Notes: generated by a model not told the origin, from the sequence alone. A stretch of 64,000 nt of DNA from Pseudomonas fluorescens (GCF_902497875.1 NZ_CABVHY010000006.1:186001-250000); one strand, 5' to 3'; positions 1 through 10,999 are shown, numbered from the stretch's first letter. Numbers and translations are program-made.

Positions 1-36
1 TCCGTCAGGGACCGCAGTGCTGAATGTGCTGCAGTC

Positions 37-62
37 ATCGCGAGCAAGCTCGCTCCCACAAG
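37..62. repeat. Single REP element
   Basis: A short imperfect palindrome (core gcgagcaagctcgc) of the same type found as inverted pairs near 3064-3156 and 52092-52183. Only one arm is inside the window, so a partner could lie to the left of base 1. Confidence 0.7.
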
Positions 63-651
63 GACCGTGTTGCTCTTTTGAGAAATTGTGGAAAACAAAT
101 TTAACAACCTGTTAAAGCGCGACATAAAGCCGCTGCAAATAACTGTTTTGTCACAGTTTTGACTTGTCCCCGTTTGCTGTGGAACTGACTGTGGGTAACG
201 TGGGAGTATCTGGCTGGACGCCTTGTTTTACGTGGCTTTCAGAGTTGTGGTTGTTTTTTGATCAAGGGTTTTTACGTGGCTTTAGGCGGGCGTTGTCAAC
301 CTTTTTATTGTCGCAGCAGATGGACCGAAAAGGCGTTGCACAGCCTGTGGATAAGTCTGTGGTTAAACTCTGGAAAGAAGCGGCAAGACGGCGTAATTAC
401 TGGCTTGGCGCCATCGTGGGGAGAACGGAAAGGGCGCACTGATTGCAGAGGGCTGCATGTGACGCTCCCGCGGGTCAAGCAAAATACTTGCAAAGTCACG
501 CTGCAGGCCTTGTGGATAGCGGCTCCGAGGAAATTGCACTTGCCCCCAAAGACTGTGGACGGGGCTGTGGATAAGATGCGTGCACATGGCTGCAGGCCAC
601 GGTGGGCCGGGCTTTGGATCGAGTGATCAATTTTTGTACAGTGATTATGCT
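63..651. other. Gene-free stretch with DnaA-box-like 9-mers
   Basis: No reading frame here has a convincing ribosome binding site or a recognisable product. The sequence is less GC-rich than its surroundings at the left end and carries the 9-mer TGTGGATAA, the reverse complement of the DnaA box TTATCCACA, at 346-354 and 566-574. One-mismatch versions lie at 190-198, 358-366 and 511-519. All five read in the same direction. The function is unknown; see the findings. Confidence 0.5.
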
Positions 652-804
652 CTTCGTAGCAGCTGCCGAAGGCTGCGTTCGGCCTGGGCCGCATTCGGAC
701 GAAGCGGTCGTAAATCAGGTGCCCGCGATTAACTTGGTGAAACCGAGTCGCCTGGATTGCGACCGCTTCGCGCTCGAACGCAGGCTTCGCCAGCTGCTAC
801 GAAG
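652..804. repeat. Inverted pair of REP-like elements
   Basis: The left arm at 652-682 (core agctgccgaaggctgcg) is matched by an inverted right arm at 775-804 (core cgcaggcttcgccagctg). The spacing and inverted layout are typical of a REPIN-type pair. It lies in the non-coding stretch just upstream of the dehydrogenase gene at 919. Confidence 0.65.
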
Positions 805-894
805 GGTTGTGCCGCATACTTTTCCTTTGCTTCGGTTGCCGCTATGGCGCCAGCCGGGCATGCTGCAAGGCGACTTTTATTCAATGATGGCTGA

Positions 895-1686
<792 letters not shown>

Positions 1687-1700
1687 AACCGAGTCGCCCC

Positions 1701-1833
1701 TTGTGGCGAGCGGGCTTGCCCGCGCTAGGGCGCGTAGCGGCCCTAAAACCTGCAACCGCGATTTATCAGCAAGACCGCGTTTGCTGGCTTTACGACTGCT
1801 GCGCAGCCGAACGGGGGCAAGCCCCTCACCACA
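1701..1833. repeat. REPIN, inverted REP pair
   Basis: Two inverted copies of a REP of the type gtggcgagcgggcttgccc occupy 1701-1726 and 1806-1833. They sit between two converging genes and may act as a bidirectional mRNA end. The same REP subtype recurs at 9839-9970. Confidence 0.8.
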
Positions 1834-1845
1834 CGGGTCTGACAG

Positions 1846-3015
1846 TCAGCCGAAGTATTCGACCAGGCCGCGATAGCAGGTCGCCAAATGATAAGGCGTG
1901 GTCGATGGCATATCCCGACGGCTCACTGTGCCTGCCGCATCCAGGCACTCATACCAGCCACCGGCATGCAGAAACCGCTGTTGCAGCGCATTCAACTGGC
2001 GTTGCAACAGCGGCTGGGCGTCTGGCCGCAACGTCAGGGCGCGCAGGTATTCGGCTTGAGCCCAGATCCGCTGAGTACCGTCACGAACGCTTCCGTCGGT
2101 ATCCAGCATGCCACTGACGGTGCCGGTTTGCGGATCGACGCCGACCTGTTCGGCATAGGCGAAGGCGCGTTCCAGCGAGGCGTGCAGCGGCGAGCCTTTG
2201 AGCAATGGGGAAGACTCGAGCAGGAAGAACCACTCGAACTGATGCCCCGGCTCGAACCAGTTATCCACAGCCCCCAATGGCTTCTCCATCATTACGCCGT
2301 GCTGACGGTCGATGAAGCGCCTTTGCATGGCATCGCACAGTGAGCCAAGGGCCGATTGCACGGCGGCGTCCTGGCGAACCGATAGCGTGGCAAGGAAGGC
2401 TTCGGCCAAGTGCATCAGGGGGTTCTGCAAGGGCCCGGATTTGAGCGATGACCAGTCCCGCTCGAGACTGGCTTCATACAAACCGTCGTCGCTGGCGAAG
2501 TGCTCGGCCAGCATTTCCAGGGCGGCATCGAGCACCGACTCCACCAGCGGTTCACGAACCTTGTCCCAGTAATGGGCGCAGGCGAAGATGATGAACGCGT
2601 GGGTATAGAGGTCTTTGCGTTGGTCCAGCGGCGTGCCTTGGGCGTCGATGCTGTAGAACCAGCCGCCATGCTCGGCATCGTGGAAATGCCGCTGCAACGA
2701 GCGGAACAGCGCCGCGGCGTGGTCCTCGGCAGCGGCAAACCCGGGTTCGCCGATCAGGCTTGAAAACAGGTAAAGCTGACGCGCGCAGGCCATGGCCCGG
2801 TAACGTTGTGGCGGCAAGGGCCGATGTTCGGCGTCCAGCGCTTCATAGGGCAGCGCCAGCTCGGCATTCCAGCCAGGACCCTGCCAAAGCGGCACGATCA
2901 CATCATGGAAATGCTGCTGCACGGCCGCGAACAAAGCGGTCAATTCAGGCTGGGAGGCGGAGCTGGAAACATCGGGCATCGGCGCGTCGTCACGGCAGGG
3001 GTGTTTGCGCGACAT
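1846..3015 (-). CDS. AGE-family epimerase/isomerase
   Basis: A 389-residue protein of the N-acylglucosamine 2-epimerase superfamily, an (alpha/alpha)6 barrel. Visible hallmarks are the GGWFYSID and KDLYTHAF segments, the WFEPGHQFEW stretch with a catalytic-type His, and RIWAQAEYLRA near the C-terminus. Members of this family epimerise or isomerise sugars such as N-acetylglucosamine, mannose or cellobiose. In pseudomonads a mannose isomerase role is possible, but the substrate cannot be read from the sequence. The start is uncertain: a second Met at 2979 would give a protein 12 residues shorter, and neither has a strong ribosome binding site. Confidence 0.85.
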   Translation of the reverse strand: MSRKHPCRDDAPMPDVSSSASQPELTALFAAVQQHFHDVIVPLWQGPGWNAELALPYEALDAEHRPLPPQRYRAMACARQLYLFSSLIGEPGFAAAEDHAAALFRSLQRHFHDAEHGGWFYSIDAQGTPLDQRKDLYTHAFIIFACAHYWDKVREPLVESVLDAALEMLAEHFASDDGLYEASLERDWSSLKSGPLQNPLMHLAEAFLATLSVRQDAAVQSALGSLCDAMQRRFIDRQHGVMMEKPLGAVDNWFEPGHQFEWFFLLESSPLLKGSPLHASLERAFAYAEQVGVDPQTGTVSGMLDTDGSVRDGTQRIWAQAEYLRALTLRPDAQPLLQRQLNALQQRFLHAGGWYECLDAAGTVSRRDMPSTTPYHLATCYRGLVEYFG

Positions 3016-3063
3016 GGTAGCAGAGAGGTTGGCATGAGAGAGGTTGTGTCTTTCAGACCGCCA

Positions 3064-3156
3064 ATCGCGAGCAAGCTCGCTCCCACACTGGACCTGTGTC
3101 GATCACAAGTTATGTGATCGACGAATATCTAAGGTGGGAGCGAGCTTGCTCGCGAT
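3064..3156. repeat. REPIN, inverted REP pair
   Basis: Inverted copies of the gtgggagcgagcttgctcgcgat REP lie at 3064-3087 and 3133-3156. The central spacer carries its own small inverted repeat, GATCACA...TGTGATC (about 3100-3120). The element lies between hupE and the AGE-family gene. Confidence 0.85.
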
Positions 3157-3180
3157 GAGGCCAGAGCAAATGCTGAAAAT

Positions 3181-3753
3181 TCAGCCCGCCAACAACCAAA
3201 CCCCAGTCGCCGCCGACGCCGCCCCGGCCAGCCTCACCAGTGGTGCAGCCGCTCGCGGCAGTACGCGCACTACCACGAAACCAACAGCATGCAGCGCCGC
3301 CGTGGCGGCAACGAAACCTGCGGCATAGGCCCAAGGGCTGGACATCTCCGGCAGCTCCAGGCCATGCGCCACGCCATGGAACAGGGCAAACAGGGCTGTT
3401 GCGCCAAGCGCCAGGCTCAACGGCGGACGCACTGCCAGCGCCACGGCCAGTCCCAGCGCCAGTACCGAAGCGGCGATTCCACTTTCCAGCGCCGGCAGGT
3501 TCAGCCCTTCAAAACCAAGCAGGCCTCCAATCAACATAGTGCCGACAAAGGTGCAGGGTAGCGCCCAGCGCGCCGCCCCTTGTTGTTGCGCAGCCCACAA
3601 GCCAACCGCGAGCATCGCCAGCAGGTGATCGAGGCCGCCGATCGGGTGGCTGATGCCGGCGATCAAACCGTTATCGCCATGGCCGGGGTGGGCGAAGGCG
3701 AGAGCGGGAGTGAGCAGCAGGGCGACGGCGCCGAGGATGCGTTTGAGTGTCAT
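3181..3753 (-). CDS. hupE: HupE/UreJ-family nickel transporter-like membrane protein
   Basis: A 190-residue, very hydrophobic protein with a signal-like N-terminus followed by the family motif HPGHGDNG just after the predicted cleavage region (residues 22-29). About six membrane segments and a conserved GGLDHLLAM stretch follow. HupE/UreJ proteins sit in the inner membrane and are thought to move nickel (or cobalt) for urease or hydrogenase. It follows ureG by 40 bp on the same strand, so a nickel role in urease maturation fits. No hydrogenase genes are visible in the window. Confidence 0.88.
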   Translation of the reverse strand: MTLKRILGAVALLLTPALAFAHPGHGDNGLIAGISHPIGGLDHLLAMLAVGLWAAQQQGAARWALPCTFVGTMLIGGLLGFEGLNLPALESGIAASVLALGLAVALAVRPPLSLALGATALFALFHGVAHGLELPEMSSPWAYAAGFVAATAALHAVGFVVVRVLPRAAAPLVRLAGAASAATGVWLLAG

Positions 3754-3793
3754 GAATAAGCTTCCTTGTTGATGTTCTTTTTCAATGAAGGCA

Positions 3794-4408
3794 TCAGGCC
3801 GCGGTCAGCAGCCCCTGGCGTTCGATAAAAGCGATGATTGCGTCCAGCCCAAAGCCGGTTTTCTGGTTGCTGAAAACGAACGGCTTATCGCCGCGCATGC
3901 GTTTGGTGTCGCTGTCCATCAGCTCCAGCGAAGCGCCCACCAGTGGGGCCAGGTCGATCTTGTTGATCACCAGCAGGTCGGATTTGCAGATCCCCGGGCC
4001 GCCCTTGCGTGGCAGCTTGTCACCGGCCGAGACGTCGATCACGTAGATGGTCAGGTCCGACAATTCGGGGCTGAAGGTCGCCGACAGATTGTCGCCGCCG
4101 GACTCCACCAGAATCAGATCGAGACCGGGGAAGCGCCGATTCAACTGATCGACCGCTTCGAGGTTGATCGAGGCATCCTCACGAATCGCCGTGTGCGGGC
4201 AACCGCCGGTTTCCACACCGATAATCCGCTCCGGCGCCAACGCCGCATTTCGCACCAGGAAATCGGCGTCTTCACGGGTGTAGATGTCGTTGGTGACCAC
4301 CGCCAGGTTGTAGCGTTCGCGCAGGGCCAGGCACAGGGCCAGAGTCAGGGCGGTCTTGCCGGAACCGACCGGGCCGCCGATACCAACGCGCAACGGTTGT
4401 GCGTTCAT
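3794..4408 (-). CDS. ureG: Urease accessory GTPase UreG
   Basis: A 204-residue SIMIBI-class GTPase that drives nickel insertion into apo-urease in the UreD-UreF-UreG complex. The P-loop [10 protein letters not shown] is at residues 11-20, the metal-site Cys-Pro-His motif appears as [11 protein letters not shown], the switch region reads ESGGDN, and the guanine-recognition NKID is present near the middle. Length matches the family. It lies 9 bp downstream of ureF in an ureE-ureF-ureG-hupE unit. Confidence 0.97.
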   Translation of the reverse strand: MNAQPLRVGIGGPVGSGKTALTLALCLALRERYNLAVVTNDIYTREDADFLVRNAALAPERIIGVETGGCPHTAIREDASINLEAVDQLNRRFPGLDLILVESGGDNLSATFSPELSDLTIYVIDVSAGDKLPRKGGPGICKSDLLVINKIDLAPLVGASLELMDSDTKRMRGDKPFVFSNQKTGFGLDAIIAFIERQGLLTAA

Positions 4409-4417
4409 GTGTTTCTC

Positions 4418-5092
4418 CTAGGAGCGGAATAGACGGCTGTACTGGCGCTCATGGGCCATGCACGCCAGGGACAGGCCGAAAGTGGCGCTGCCGTACTGAT
4501 CGGGAGCGATGTTCGAAGCCTTGTGCTGGGCTTGCTGCAGCACCGGCAGCAGTTCGCTGGTAAGACGCTGGGCAGCTTGTTGGCCAAGCGGCAGGGTCTT
4601 CATCAGCACCGCCAGTTGATTTTCCAGCCAGCTCCAGAGCCAGGCGGCCAGCGCGTCCTGCGGGCTGATTTGCCAAGCGCGAGCGGCCAGCGCCCAGCCA
4701 AGAGCCAGGTGCGGTTCTGGATGTTGCGCAAGAAAGCTCCGGGCGGGGGCGTCGAGTTCCGGCAAGCCATTGAGCAGCTGTTGCAGGGAGTAGCCCATTT
4801 GCCGGCTTTCCTGATGCAGTTCGCGGGTCTCGCGGCTGGCACGGTGTGCTTCGCAGTGTTGCAACAGTTCGGCCCAGTCTTCGTCCGCCGCGGCGCGGCA
4901 GTGAGCGAGCAACAGCGGTGCTTCAAAGCGCGCCAGGTTGAGCAGCAACTGATCGCTGATCCAGCGTCGGGCCGTTTGCGGGTCGCTGACTCGAGCCTGT
5001 TCCACGGCCATTTCCAGCCCTTGGGAATAGCTGTAGCCGCCGATCGGCAGTTGCGGGCTGGCCAGACGCAGCAAGGCCCAGGCCGGGTTCAT
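4418..5092 (-). CDS. ureF: Urease accessory protein UreF
   Basis: A 224-residue all-alpha protein that bridges UreD and UreG during urease activation. The family signature SPQLPIGGYSYSQGLE lies near the N-terminus (about residues 13-28), and the C-terminal YGSATFGLSLACMAHE segment is also typical. The start ATG overlaps the ureE stop in an ATGA arrangement, indicating coupled translation. Confidence 0.95.
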   Translation of the reverse strand: MNPAWALLRLASPQLPIGGYSYSQGLEMAVEQARVSDPQTARRWISDQLLLNLARFEAPLLLAHCRAAADEDWAELLQHCEAHRASRETRELHQESRQMGYSLQQLLNGLPELDAPARSFLAQHPEPHLALGWALAARAWQISPQDALAAWLWSWLENQLAVLMKTLPLGQQAAQRLTSELLPVLQQAQHKASNIAPDQYGSATFGLSLACMAHERQYSRLFRS

Positions 5093-5589
5093 GGGCGTAC
5101 GCCGAACTGGTGCAGGCGTGGTGGGTAGTTGAAGTCTTCGTCGCCATGCCGTGAATGGTGGTGGCCACCGCCATAGGCACCCTGTTCCGGCTGGAATGGC
5201 GCTTCGAGGGGCTCGGTGTGGGCGCCAAGCTGTTCAAGCATGGCCTTGAGGACGTAGTCGTCAAGCAGGCGTAGCCAGCCATCACCGACCTGCAGCGCGA
5301 CATGCCGATTGCCCAGATGATAGGCGGCTCGGGTCAGCTCAAAGGCATTGGCGCAGGTGACGTGCAGCAGCCGCTCGGGACGAGCGCAGACTCGCACGAT
5401 GCGCCCGTCTTCGGCTTGCAGGAACTCGCCGTCATGCAAGGGTGGTTGACCACGCTCCAAAAACAGACCGACGTCTTCACCATCGGCACTGAAACAGCGC
5501 AGCCGGCTTTTTCTGCGTGCCTCGAAATTCAGGTGCAGTTCGGCGGTCCAGAGGGGTTGAGGGTCGATTCTGCGATGAATCACCAGCAT
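5089..5589 (-). CDS. ureE: Urease nickel-chaperone UreE
   Basis: A 166-residue metallochaperone that hands nickel to UreG. It has the peptide-binding N-terminal domain and a C-terminal metal-binding domain ending in a His-rich tail (GGGHHHSRHGDED), as expected for UreE. It is the first gene of the ureEFG-hupE unit. The 225 bp upstream, to the S9 peptidase stop, hold no other gene and presumably the promoter. ureABC and ureD are not in this window. Separation of ureEFG from the structural genes is known in P. aeruginosa. Confidence 0.95.
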   Translation of the reverse strand: MLVIHRRIDPQPLWTAELHLNFEARRKSRLRCFSADGEDVGLFLERGQPPLHDGEFLQAEDGRIVRVCARPERLLHVTCANAFELTRAAYHLGNRHVALQVGDGWLRLLDDYVLKAMLEQLGAHTEPLEAPFQPEQGAYGGGHHHSRHGDEDFNYPPRLHQFGVRP

Positions 5590-5815
5590 TGGAGGGCTTC
5601 CAGCAAGAGACGTTGTTCAGGCTAGAGCAAGGCCCTTGCCAACAGCGCTGGATGTAGGAAAAAACCGAAAACACTGTAGGTGCGTTGCCTGCGCCAGAAA
5701 GGGAGGGCGCAGGTTTTGCGTGGGAATGGTGCGGCGAAGAAGTCGGCGCACCGTTTTGCGGCGAGAGGTTTGCCCCCTCGGCGGGCAGCCGGTGTTCACC
5801 CGCTGCTCAGCTCCG

Positions 5816-7645
5816 TCAGTCAGGCTCCATCACCCCGCGATAAAACAACCACTCCTGCTCCAGCGCATGAGCTTGATTGCCAGCCTTGCGAAAACCGTGG
5901 CGTTCGTCGGGGTAGTAATGAGCCTGGGCCGGGATGCCGTTGTCCTGCAAGGCTTTGAGCATGTCACGGGTCTGTTGCGGGACGACCACGGCGTCGAGTT
6001 CGCCCTGGAAAAATATCACTGGCACGCGAATGTTGCCGGCATGCAGCAGTGGTGTGCGGGCGTTGTAGCGCTCGGCGTCCTGTTCGGGGTCGCCGATCAG
6101 CCAGTCGAGGTAATCACCCTCGAACTTGTGGGTTGTGCGAGCCAGCGCGATCGGATCGCTGACACCGTACAGGCTGGCGCCAGCGCGGAAAACCTGGTGA
6201 AACGCCAGCGCGCAGAGGGTGGTGTAACCGCCGGCACTGCCGCCACGGATGAAGGCGTTTTCGCCATCAATCAACCCTTGCCCGGCGAGGTAGGCGACGA
6301 CGGCGCACGCGTCCTCGACATCCACCTCGCCCCAGCTCAAATGCAACGCTTGCCGATAGGCGCGACCGTAGCCGCTGCTGCCGCGGTAGTTGAGGTCGGC
6401 GATGGCAAAGCCTCGTTGTGTCCAGTACTGGATACGCGGATCGAGCATCGGGTAGCAGGCGGAAGTCGGGCCGCCGTGGATAAACACCACCAAGGGCGGT
6501 TTGGCGACGCCGTTCATGGCCGGGTAGAAAAAGCCATGGGCTTCGTCCTTGCCGCTTGGGTAGCGCAAGGTTTGCGGACGACTGATCTGCTCGGCAGGCA
6601 AGGGCGCAATACCACCGGCGAGTACCTGGACCTCATGGGTATCGCGATGGATGGCGACTACCGCCGCGGGGCTCACGGGCGACGCAACTATGCAGTAAAC
6701 AAACTGTTTATCCAGCGCCAGATTGCGGAATCGGCTGTAACCGCCGGTGAAATCTTCCAGTGATCCATCACCTTTGCGCAGCCCCAATCGGCCAAAACCC
6801 GCTTCGGTCCAGCTCGCCAGGTAGGCGCCTTCACCCAGTGGCAACCAGCTACTGCCACCCAGTTGCCAGGGCGCGGGTGCGTGATCGGCTGCAGCACTGG
6901 GCAGCGGGCTAAAGCCTGATGCGGATTCGATCCAGGGTTGCCAGAACCCTGCGCGATCCGTCAGGCAATAAAGACCGCCAGACTGATCAAAACGCGGTTG
7001 TTGCAGGGACTCTTCGGCGCCATCGCCGGCCACGCAACGCGGTGGGCTCCAATCGCTGCCCACCTGATGCTCGGCCACCATCAGGCGGGTAGAGGTCCAG
7101 GGTTGATGGGGACGATCCCATTCGATCCAGGCTAGCCGCTGACCATCTGGACTCAAGGTCGGCGCAGCGTAGAAGTCCGCGCCTTCGGCCAGTAACTGAC
7201 GTTGCCCACTGGCGCTATCGATGGCGACCAATCGGTGTTGATCAAGGTTCTCTTCGACTGCCAGAACCTGTCCGGCCGCGAACTGCAGATCGCCATAACG
7301 GCACACGCCCTGGGTCAACGCCTGGGGAGTCTCGCCTTGCAGTGATTGCCGATACACTTGCTGGTCCGTTTCGTTGACGAACACCAGCCCGTCATCGCTC
7401 AGGCAGAACGAACCGCCGCCATATTCATAGACCCGACTGCGCACGCTGAACCCCGAGGGCGTCAGGCAGCGGGCTTGACCCGCGTGCCAGTGCCAGATCC
7501 GGCAGGCCGCATCTTCGGGGCGGTATTCATTCCAGAACAGGCCGTGCCGGCCGACTTGCAGTTCAGCGAAGTCGATACCGGCGGCGACAGCCCGGGCGGC
7601 GCTGAAAGGTTCAGCCTTTAACGATGAGGCGTGAGTTTCGTTCAT
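5816..7645 (-). CDS. S9 prolyl-oligopeptidase-family peptidase of the pqq cluster
   Basis: A 609-residue protein with an N-terminal beta-propeller-like half and a C-terminal alpha/beta-hydrolase half. The catalytic triad is visible as Ser470 in GGSAGG, Asp551 in GELDAVV and His583 in DERHGF. It overlaps the 3' end of pqqE by 35 nt, so it belongs to the pqq transcript. In fluorescent pseudomonads a peptidase gene follows pqqE (named pqqM in some strains). A role in trimming or clearing PqqA-derived peptides is inferred, not shown. No signal peptide is seen, so it is probably cytosolic. Confidence 0.88.
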   Translation of the reverse strand: MNETHASSLKAEPFSAARAVAAGIDFAELQVGRHGLFWNEYRPEDAACRIWHWHAGQARCLTPSGFSVRSRVYEYGGGSFCLSDDGLVFVNETDQQVYRQSLQGETPQALTQGVCRYGDLQFAAGQVLAVEENLDQHRLVAIDSASGQRQLLAEGADFYAAPTLSPDGQRLAWIEWDRPHQPWTSTRLMVAEHQVGSDWSPPRCVAGDGAEESLQQPRFDQSGGLYCLTDRAGFWQPWIESASGFSPLPSAAADHAPAPWQLGGSSWLPLGEGAYLASWTEAGFGRLGLRKGDGSLEDFTGGYSRFRNLALDKQFVYCIVASPVSPAAVVAIHRDTHEVQVLAGGIAPLPAEQISRPQTLRYPSGKDEAHGFFYPAMNGVAKPPLVVFIHGGPTSACYPMLDPRIQYWTQRGFAIADLNYRGSSGYGRAYRQALHLSWGEVDVEDACAVVAYLAGQGLIDGENAFIRGGSAGGYTTLCALAFHQVFRAGASLYGVSDPIALARTTHKFEGDYLDWLIGDPEQDAERYNARTPLLHAGNIRVPVIFFQGELDAVVVPQQTRDMLKALQDNGIPAQAHYYPDERHGFRKAGNQAHALEQEWLFYRGVMEPD

Positions 7646-8783
7646 TGCGAAAGGCCAGTTGTTCGATGGTCTGGGTCGCGTGCTCGGCTTCTTCGCGGGC
7701 CTTGAGAATCACGCCGTGATGTTCCGATTTGCTGCACACCGGATCGGCGTTGCTCGCATCGCCGGTGAGCATGAAGGCCTGGCAGCGGCAGCCGCCGAAG
7801 TCCTTTTCTTTCTCGTCGCAGGAGCGGCAGGGCTCGGGCATCCAGTCATAGCCGCGAAATTTGTTGAAGCCGAACGAGTCATACCAGATGTGCTGCATGC
7901 TGTGCTCGCGCACGTTCGGGAATTGCACCGGCAGCTGCCGCGCGCCGTGACACGGCAGGGCAGTGCCGTCCGGAGTGACGGTGAGGAAGATACTGCCCCA
8001 GCCGTTCATGCAGCCTTTGGGGCGTTCCTCGTAGTAATCCGGAGTGACGAAGATCAGCTTGCACGGATTCCCTTCGGCTTCCAGTTTGACGCGGTATTCG
8101 TTGGTGACACGTTCGGCGCGAACCAGTTGATCTTTGGTCGGCAACAGGCCGACTCGGTTGAGCTGAGCCCAGCCGTAGAACTGGCAGGTGGCGAGCTCGA
8201 CGAAGTCGGCTTCCAGTGCGATGCACAGCTCGATGATGCGGTCGATCTTGTCGATGTTGTGCCGATGGGTGACGAAGTTCAGCACCATCGGATAGCCGTG
8301 GGCTTTCACCGCACGAGCCATTTCGAGCTTTTGCGCGAAGGCTTTTTTCGAACCGGCCAGCAAGTTGTTCACTTGCTCGTCGCTGGCCTGGAAACTGATC
8401 TGGATATGGTCCAGCCCGGCTTTCTTGAAGTCACTGATTTTCTGCTCGGTGAGGCCGATGCCGGAGGTAATCAGGTTGGTGTAGAAACCCAGCTTGCGGG
8501 CTTCAGCAATCAGCTCGGCGAGGTCCTGGCGCACCAGCGGTTCGCCGCCGGAAAAACCCAGCTGCGCGGCGCCCATCTCCCGTGCTTCGCGGAACACCTT
8601 GATCCACTGTTCGGTGCTCAGCTCCTTGCCCTGCTCGGCGAAATCCAGCGGATTGGAGCAATAGGGGCATTGCAGCGGGCAGCGGTAGGTCAGCTCGGCC
8701 AGCAGCCACAAGGGCAGGCCGATCTCAGGCTTGGGCGGTATCCGTAGCGCCTGTTCAGACAAGTTCGATCCAGTGCTGTGCAC
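7611..8783 (-). CDS. pqqE: PqqA peptide cyclase PqqE, radical SAM
   Basis: A radical SAM enzyme that cross-links Glu and Tyr in the PqqA peptide, bound to PqqD, as the first step of PQQ synthesis. The [4Fe-4S] motif is C35-x3-C39-x2-C42 (CPLQCPYC), and the C-terminal SPASM-type cysteines include [17 protein letters not shown] place the start at the GTG at 8783 because GGAGGT lies five bases upstream. A TTG at 8762 would give 383 residues. Either choice overlaps the pqqD end. Confidence 0.95.
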   Translation of the reverse strand: MHSTGSNLSEQALRIPPKPEIGLPLWLLAELTYRCPLQCPYCSNPLDFAEQGKELSTEQWIKVFREAREMGAAQLGFSGGEPLVRQDLAELIAEARKLGFYTNLITSGIGLTEQKISDFKKAGLDHIQISFQASDEQVNNLLAGSKKAFAQKLEMARAVKAHGYPMVLNFVTHRHNIDKIDRIIELCIALEADFVELATCQFYGWAQLNRVGLLPTKDQLVRAERVTNEYRVKLEAEGNPCKLIFVTPDYYEERPKGCMNGWGSIFLTVTPDGTALPCHGARQLPVQFPNVREHSMQHIWYDSFGFNKFRGYDWMPEPCRSCDEKEKDFGGCRCQAFMLTGDASNADPVCSKSEHHGVILKAREEAEHATQTIEQLAFRNERNSRLIVKG

Positions 8784-9030
8784 GGGCGACCTCCATGAAT
8801 TGCTCGATGTCGTCAGCGAGCTCGGGTATGCCGGGGAATTTGGCGTCCAGTTCGGCGATGATCGCCGCGACGTCACGCTCTCCGTCGATCAGGCCGCCAA
8901 TCAGCGCGGCACTTTCGTTGAGTTTGATCATGCCTTCGGGGTACAGCAGCACATGGCCTTTTTGCGCCGGTTCGTACTGGTAACGGTAGCCGGTCCGCCA
9001 GGTCGGGGTCTTGCTGCGATCGAAACTCAT
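8755..9030 (-). CDS. pqqD: PqqA-binding chaperone PqqD
   Basis: A 91-residue RiPP recognition element that binds the PqqA precursor and presents it to PqqE. The segment [23 protein letters not shown] and the following winged-helix region match the family. The start Met (MSFDRSK) overlaps the pqqC stop by 4 nt. A longer upstream frame lacks family similarity. Confidence 0.95.
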   Translation of the reverse strand: MSFDRSKTPTWRTGYRYQYEPAQKGHVLLYPEGMIKLNESAALIGGLIDGERDVAAIIAELDAKFPGIPELADDIEQFMEVARAQHWIELV

Positions 9031-9779
9031 AGGGTGATCCCTTTGTGCCAGACCCGCTGTTCGGTCACGCTGTGATAAGGCGGGCGGTTCAGTTCGTAGG
9101 CCATGCTCATGGCATCGAGCATGCTCCAAAGGATGTCCAGTTTGAACTGGAGAATTTCCAGCATGCGCTCCTGGCCGACCCGCGTGGTGTAGTGCTGCAG
9201 AGTGATCGCCATGCCGTGCTCCACATCCCGTCGAGCCTGGCTCAGGCGCATGCGGAAATACTCATAACCGGCCGGGTCGATCCAGGGGTAATGCTGCGGC
9301 CAGCTGTCGAGTCGCGACTGGTGGATTTGCGGGGCGAACAGTTCAGTCAACGAGCTGCTGGCGGCTTCCTGCCAATTGGCCCGGCGGGCGAAGTTGACGT
9401 AGGCGTCGACGGCAAAACGCACGCCGGGCAAGACCAGTTCCTGGGAGCGCAGTTGATCCGGGTCGAGGCCGACCGCCTGGCCCAGCCGCAGCCAGGCTTC
9501 GATGCCACCGTCTTCACCGGGCGCGCCATCGTGGTCCAGCAGGCGCTGAATCCACTCGCGGCGGACCTCGCGGTCCGGGCAGTTGGCCAGGATCGCCGCG
9601 TCCTTGAGCGGGATGTTCACCTGATAATAAAAACGGTTGGCAACCCAGCCCTGGATCTGCTCGCGGGTCGCCCGACCTTCATACATCGCCACGTGATAAG
9701 GGTGATAGATGTGGTAGTAGGCACCCTTGGCGCGCAGCGCCTGTTCGAATTCGGCGGGGGACATTGGTTGGTCAGGCAT
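9027..9779 (-). CDS. pqqC: Pyrroloquinoline-quinone synthase PqqC
   Basis: A 250-residue helical oxidase that carries out the last, oxygen-dependent ring closure to PQQ. It shows the conserved [35 protein letters not shown] and [11 protein letters not shown] stretches with active-site His, Tyr and Arg residues. The Met at 9779 gives the usual family length and is preceded by GGAG-like bases. A 135-bp REPIN separates it from pqqB. Confidence 0.97.
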   Translation of the reverse strand: MPDQPMSPAEFEQALRAKGAYYHIYHPYHVAMYEGRATREQIQGWVANRFYYQVNIPLKDAAILANCPDREVRREWIQRLLDHDGAPGEDGGIEAWLRLGQAVGLDPDQLRSQELVLPGVRFAVDAYVNFARRANWQEAASSSLTELFAPQIHQSRLDSWPQHYPWIDPAGYEYFRMRLSQARRDVEHGMAITLQHYTTRVGQERMLEILQFKLDILWSMLDAMSMAYELNRPPYHSVTEQRVWHKGITL

Positions 9780-9838
9780 TTCGGTTCTCCGGGGAACAAC
9801 TTTATGTCGTCTGGGTAAGCTGCTTTCGCGCAAACCCT

Positions 9839-9970
9839 GTGGCGAGGGGGCTTGCCCCCGTTCGGCTGCGAAGCAGTCGTGAAACCGGTTCATGCGTTCT
9901 ATCAGATCAGTTGCGTTGGATGATTTCAGGACCGTGGCGCGGCCCAACGGGGGCAAGCCCCCTCGCCACA
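9839..9970. repeat. REPIN inside the pqq operon
   Basis: Inverted REP copies at 9839-9865 and 9948-9970 (core gaggggcttgccccc) lie between pqqB and pqqC. Because the operon is transcribed through it, the structure could protect the upstream pqqAB message or lower the amount of the distal message. Confidence 0.8.
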
Positions 9971-10002
9971 ATTGCCTGCAATTGATCGTGTGACGATCGC
10001 GG

Positions 10003-10914
10003 CTACAGCTCAATACTCATTCCGTCGTAAGCCACCTCGACCTTTCGTCGTAGAAGTTCGGCACGTTCGGCGGAGTCTTCGTCGAGAATCGGGTTGGTGT
10101 TGTTGATGTGGATAAGCACTTTGCGCTGCTTGGGCAACTGTTCCAGTACTTCCAGCATGCCGCCGGGACCGTTCTGTGCCAGATGGCCCATCTCCCGACC
10201 GGTACGGGTGCCAACGCCACGGCGCTGCATTTCGTCGTCGTCCCACATCGTGCCATCCACCAGCAGGCAGTCGCTGCCGGCCATGATTTCCAGCAACGGT
10301 GCATCGACCTTGCCCAGGCCCGGCGCGTAGAACAGCTTGCCGCCGGTGCGCAGGTCTTCGACGATCAGCCCGATATTGTCGCCGGGGTGTGGGTCGAAGC
10401 GATGGGGCGAGTAGGGTGGTGCGGCGCTGCGCAGCGGCAGCGGGGTGAAGCGCAGGTTCGGGCAGGCGGGGATGGTGAACGTGCCTTCGAGCTCGATGCG
10501 GTTCCAGTTCAACCCGCTATTCCAGTGAGTGAGCATGGTGAACAGCGGGAAACCGCTACTCAGGTCCTCATGGACCATGTCGGTGCACCAGACCTGGTGC
10601 GGGCAGCCTTCGCGCAGGCTGAGCAGGCCGGTGGTGTGATCGATCTGGCTGTCCATCAGGATGATCGCGCTGATCCCGGTATCGCGCAGGGCACGGCCCG
10701 GTTGCATCGGGGCGAAGTTCTGCAGTTGCGCGCGGATGTCCGGCGAGGCATTGCACAGCACCCAGTTCACGCCATCATCGGAGATCGCGATGGACGACTG
10801 GGTGCGTGCCTCGGCCCGCAGGCTGCCGTCGCGAAAACCCGCGCAGTTCACGCAATTGCAGTTCCACTGCGGGAACCCACCGCCGGCGGCGGAACCTAGA
10901 ATCTGGACAAACAT
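10003..10914 (-). CDS. pqqB: PQQ biosynthesis hydroxylase PqqB
   Basis: A 303-residue metallo-beta-lactamase-fold protein. The N-terminus [19 protein letters not shown] is characteristic and contains the first Cys of the structural CNC pair. A metal-site region [16 protein letters not shown] follows. In other organisms PqqB hydroxylates the Tyr of a PQQ precursor. The Met at 10914 is chosen over an upstream one because of the family N-terminus. Confidence 0.96.
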   Translation of the reverse strand: MFVQILGSAAGGGFPQWNCNCVNCAGFRDGSLRAEARTQSSIAISDDGVNWVLCNASPDIRAQLQNFAPMQPGRALRDTGISAIILMDSQIDHTTGLLSLREGCPHQVWCTDMVHEDLSSGFPLFTMLTHWNSGLNWNRIELEGTFTIPACPNLRFTPLPLRSAAPPYSPHRFDPHPGDNIGLIVEDLRTGGKLFYAPGLGKVDAPLLEIMAGSDCLLVDGTMWDDDEMQRRGVGTRTGREMGHLAQNGPGGMLEVLEQLPKQRKVLIHINNTNPILDEDSAERAELLRRKVEVAYDGMSIEL

Positions 10915-10943
10915 CGCCGCTCCATTACTCAAAAGCTGAAAAT

Positions 10944-10971
10944 AAAAACGCCCCGGGCTGGCCGAGGCGTT
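10944..10971 (-). terminator. Hairpin between pqqA and pqqB (attenuator-like)
   Basis: On the minus strand an AACGCC...GGGCGTT stem is followed by TTTTTATTTT. It lies 29 bp downstream of the pqqA stop and 30 bp upstream of pqqB. Partial termination here would give far more pqqA than pqqB-E mRNA, which suits a consumed peptide substrate. Confidence 0.75.
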
Positions 10972-10999
10972 GCACCACGTTTTCTACTCAAAGGCAGAA

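Noticed and set aside
164-694. Overlapping frames of 74-129 codons in both directions
   Set aside because: No ribosome binding sites, no recognisable protein features, and they overlap each other; the stretch is better explained as non-coding with DnaA-box-like repeats.
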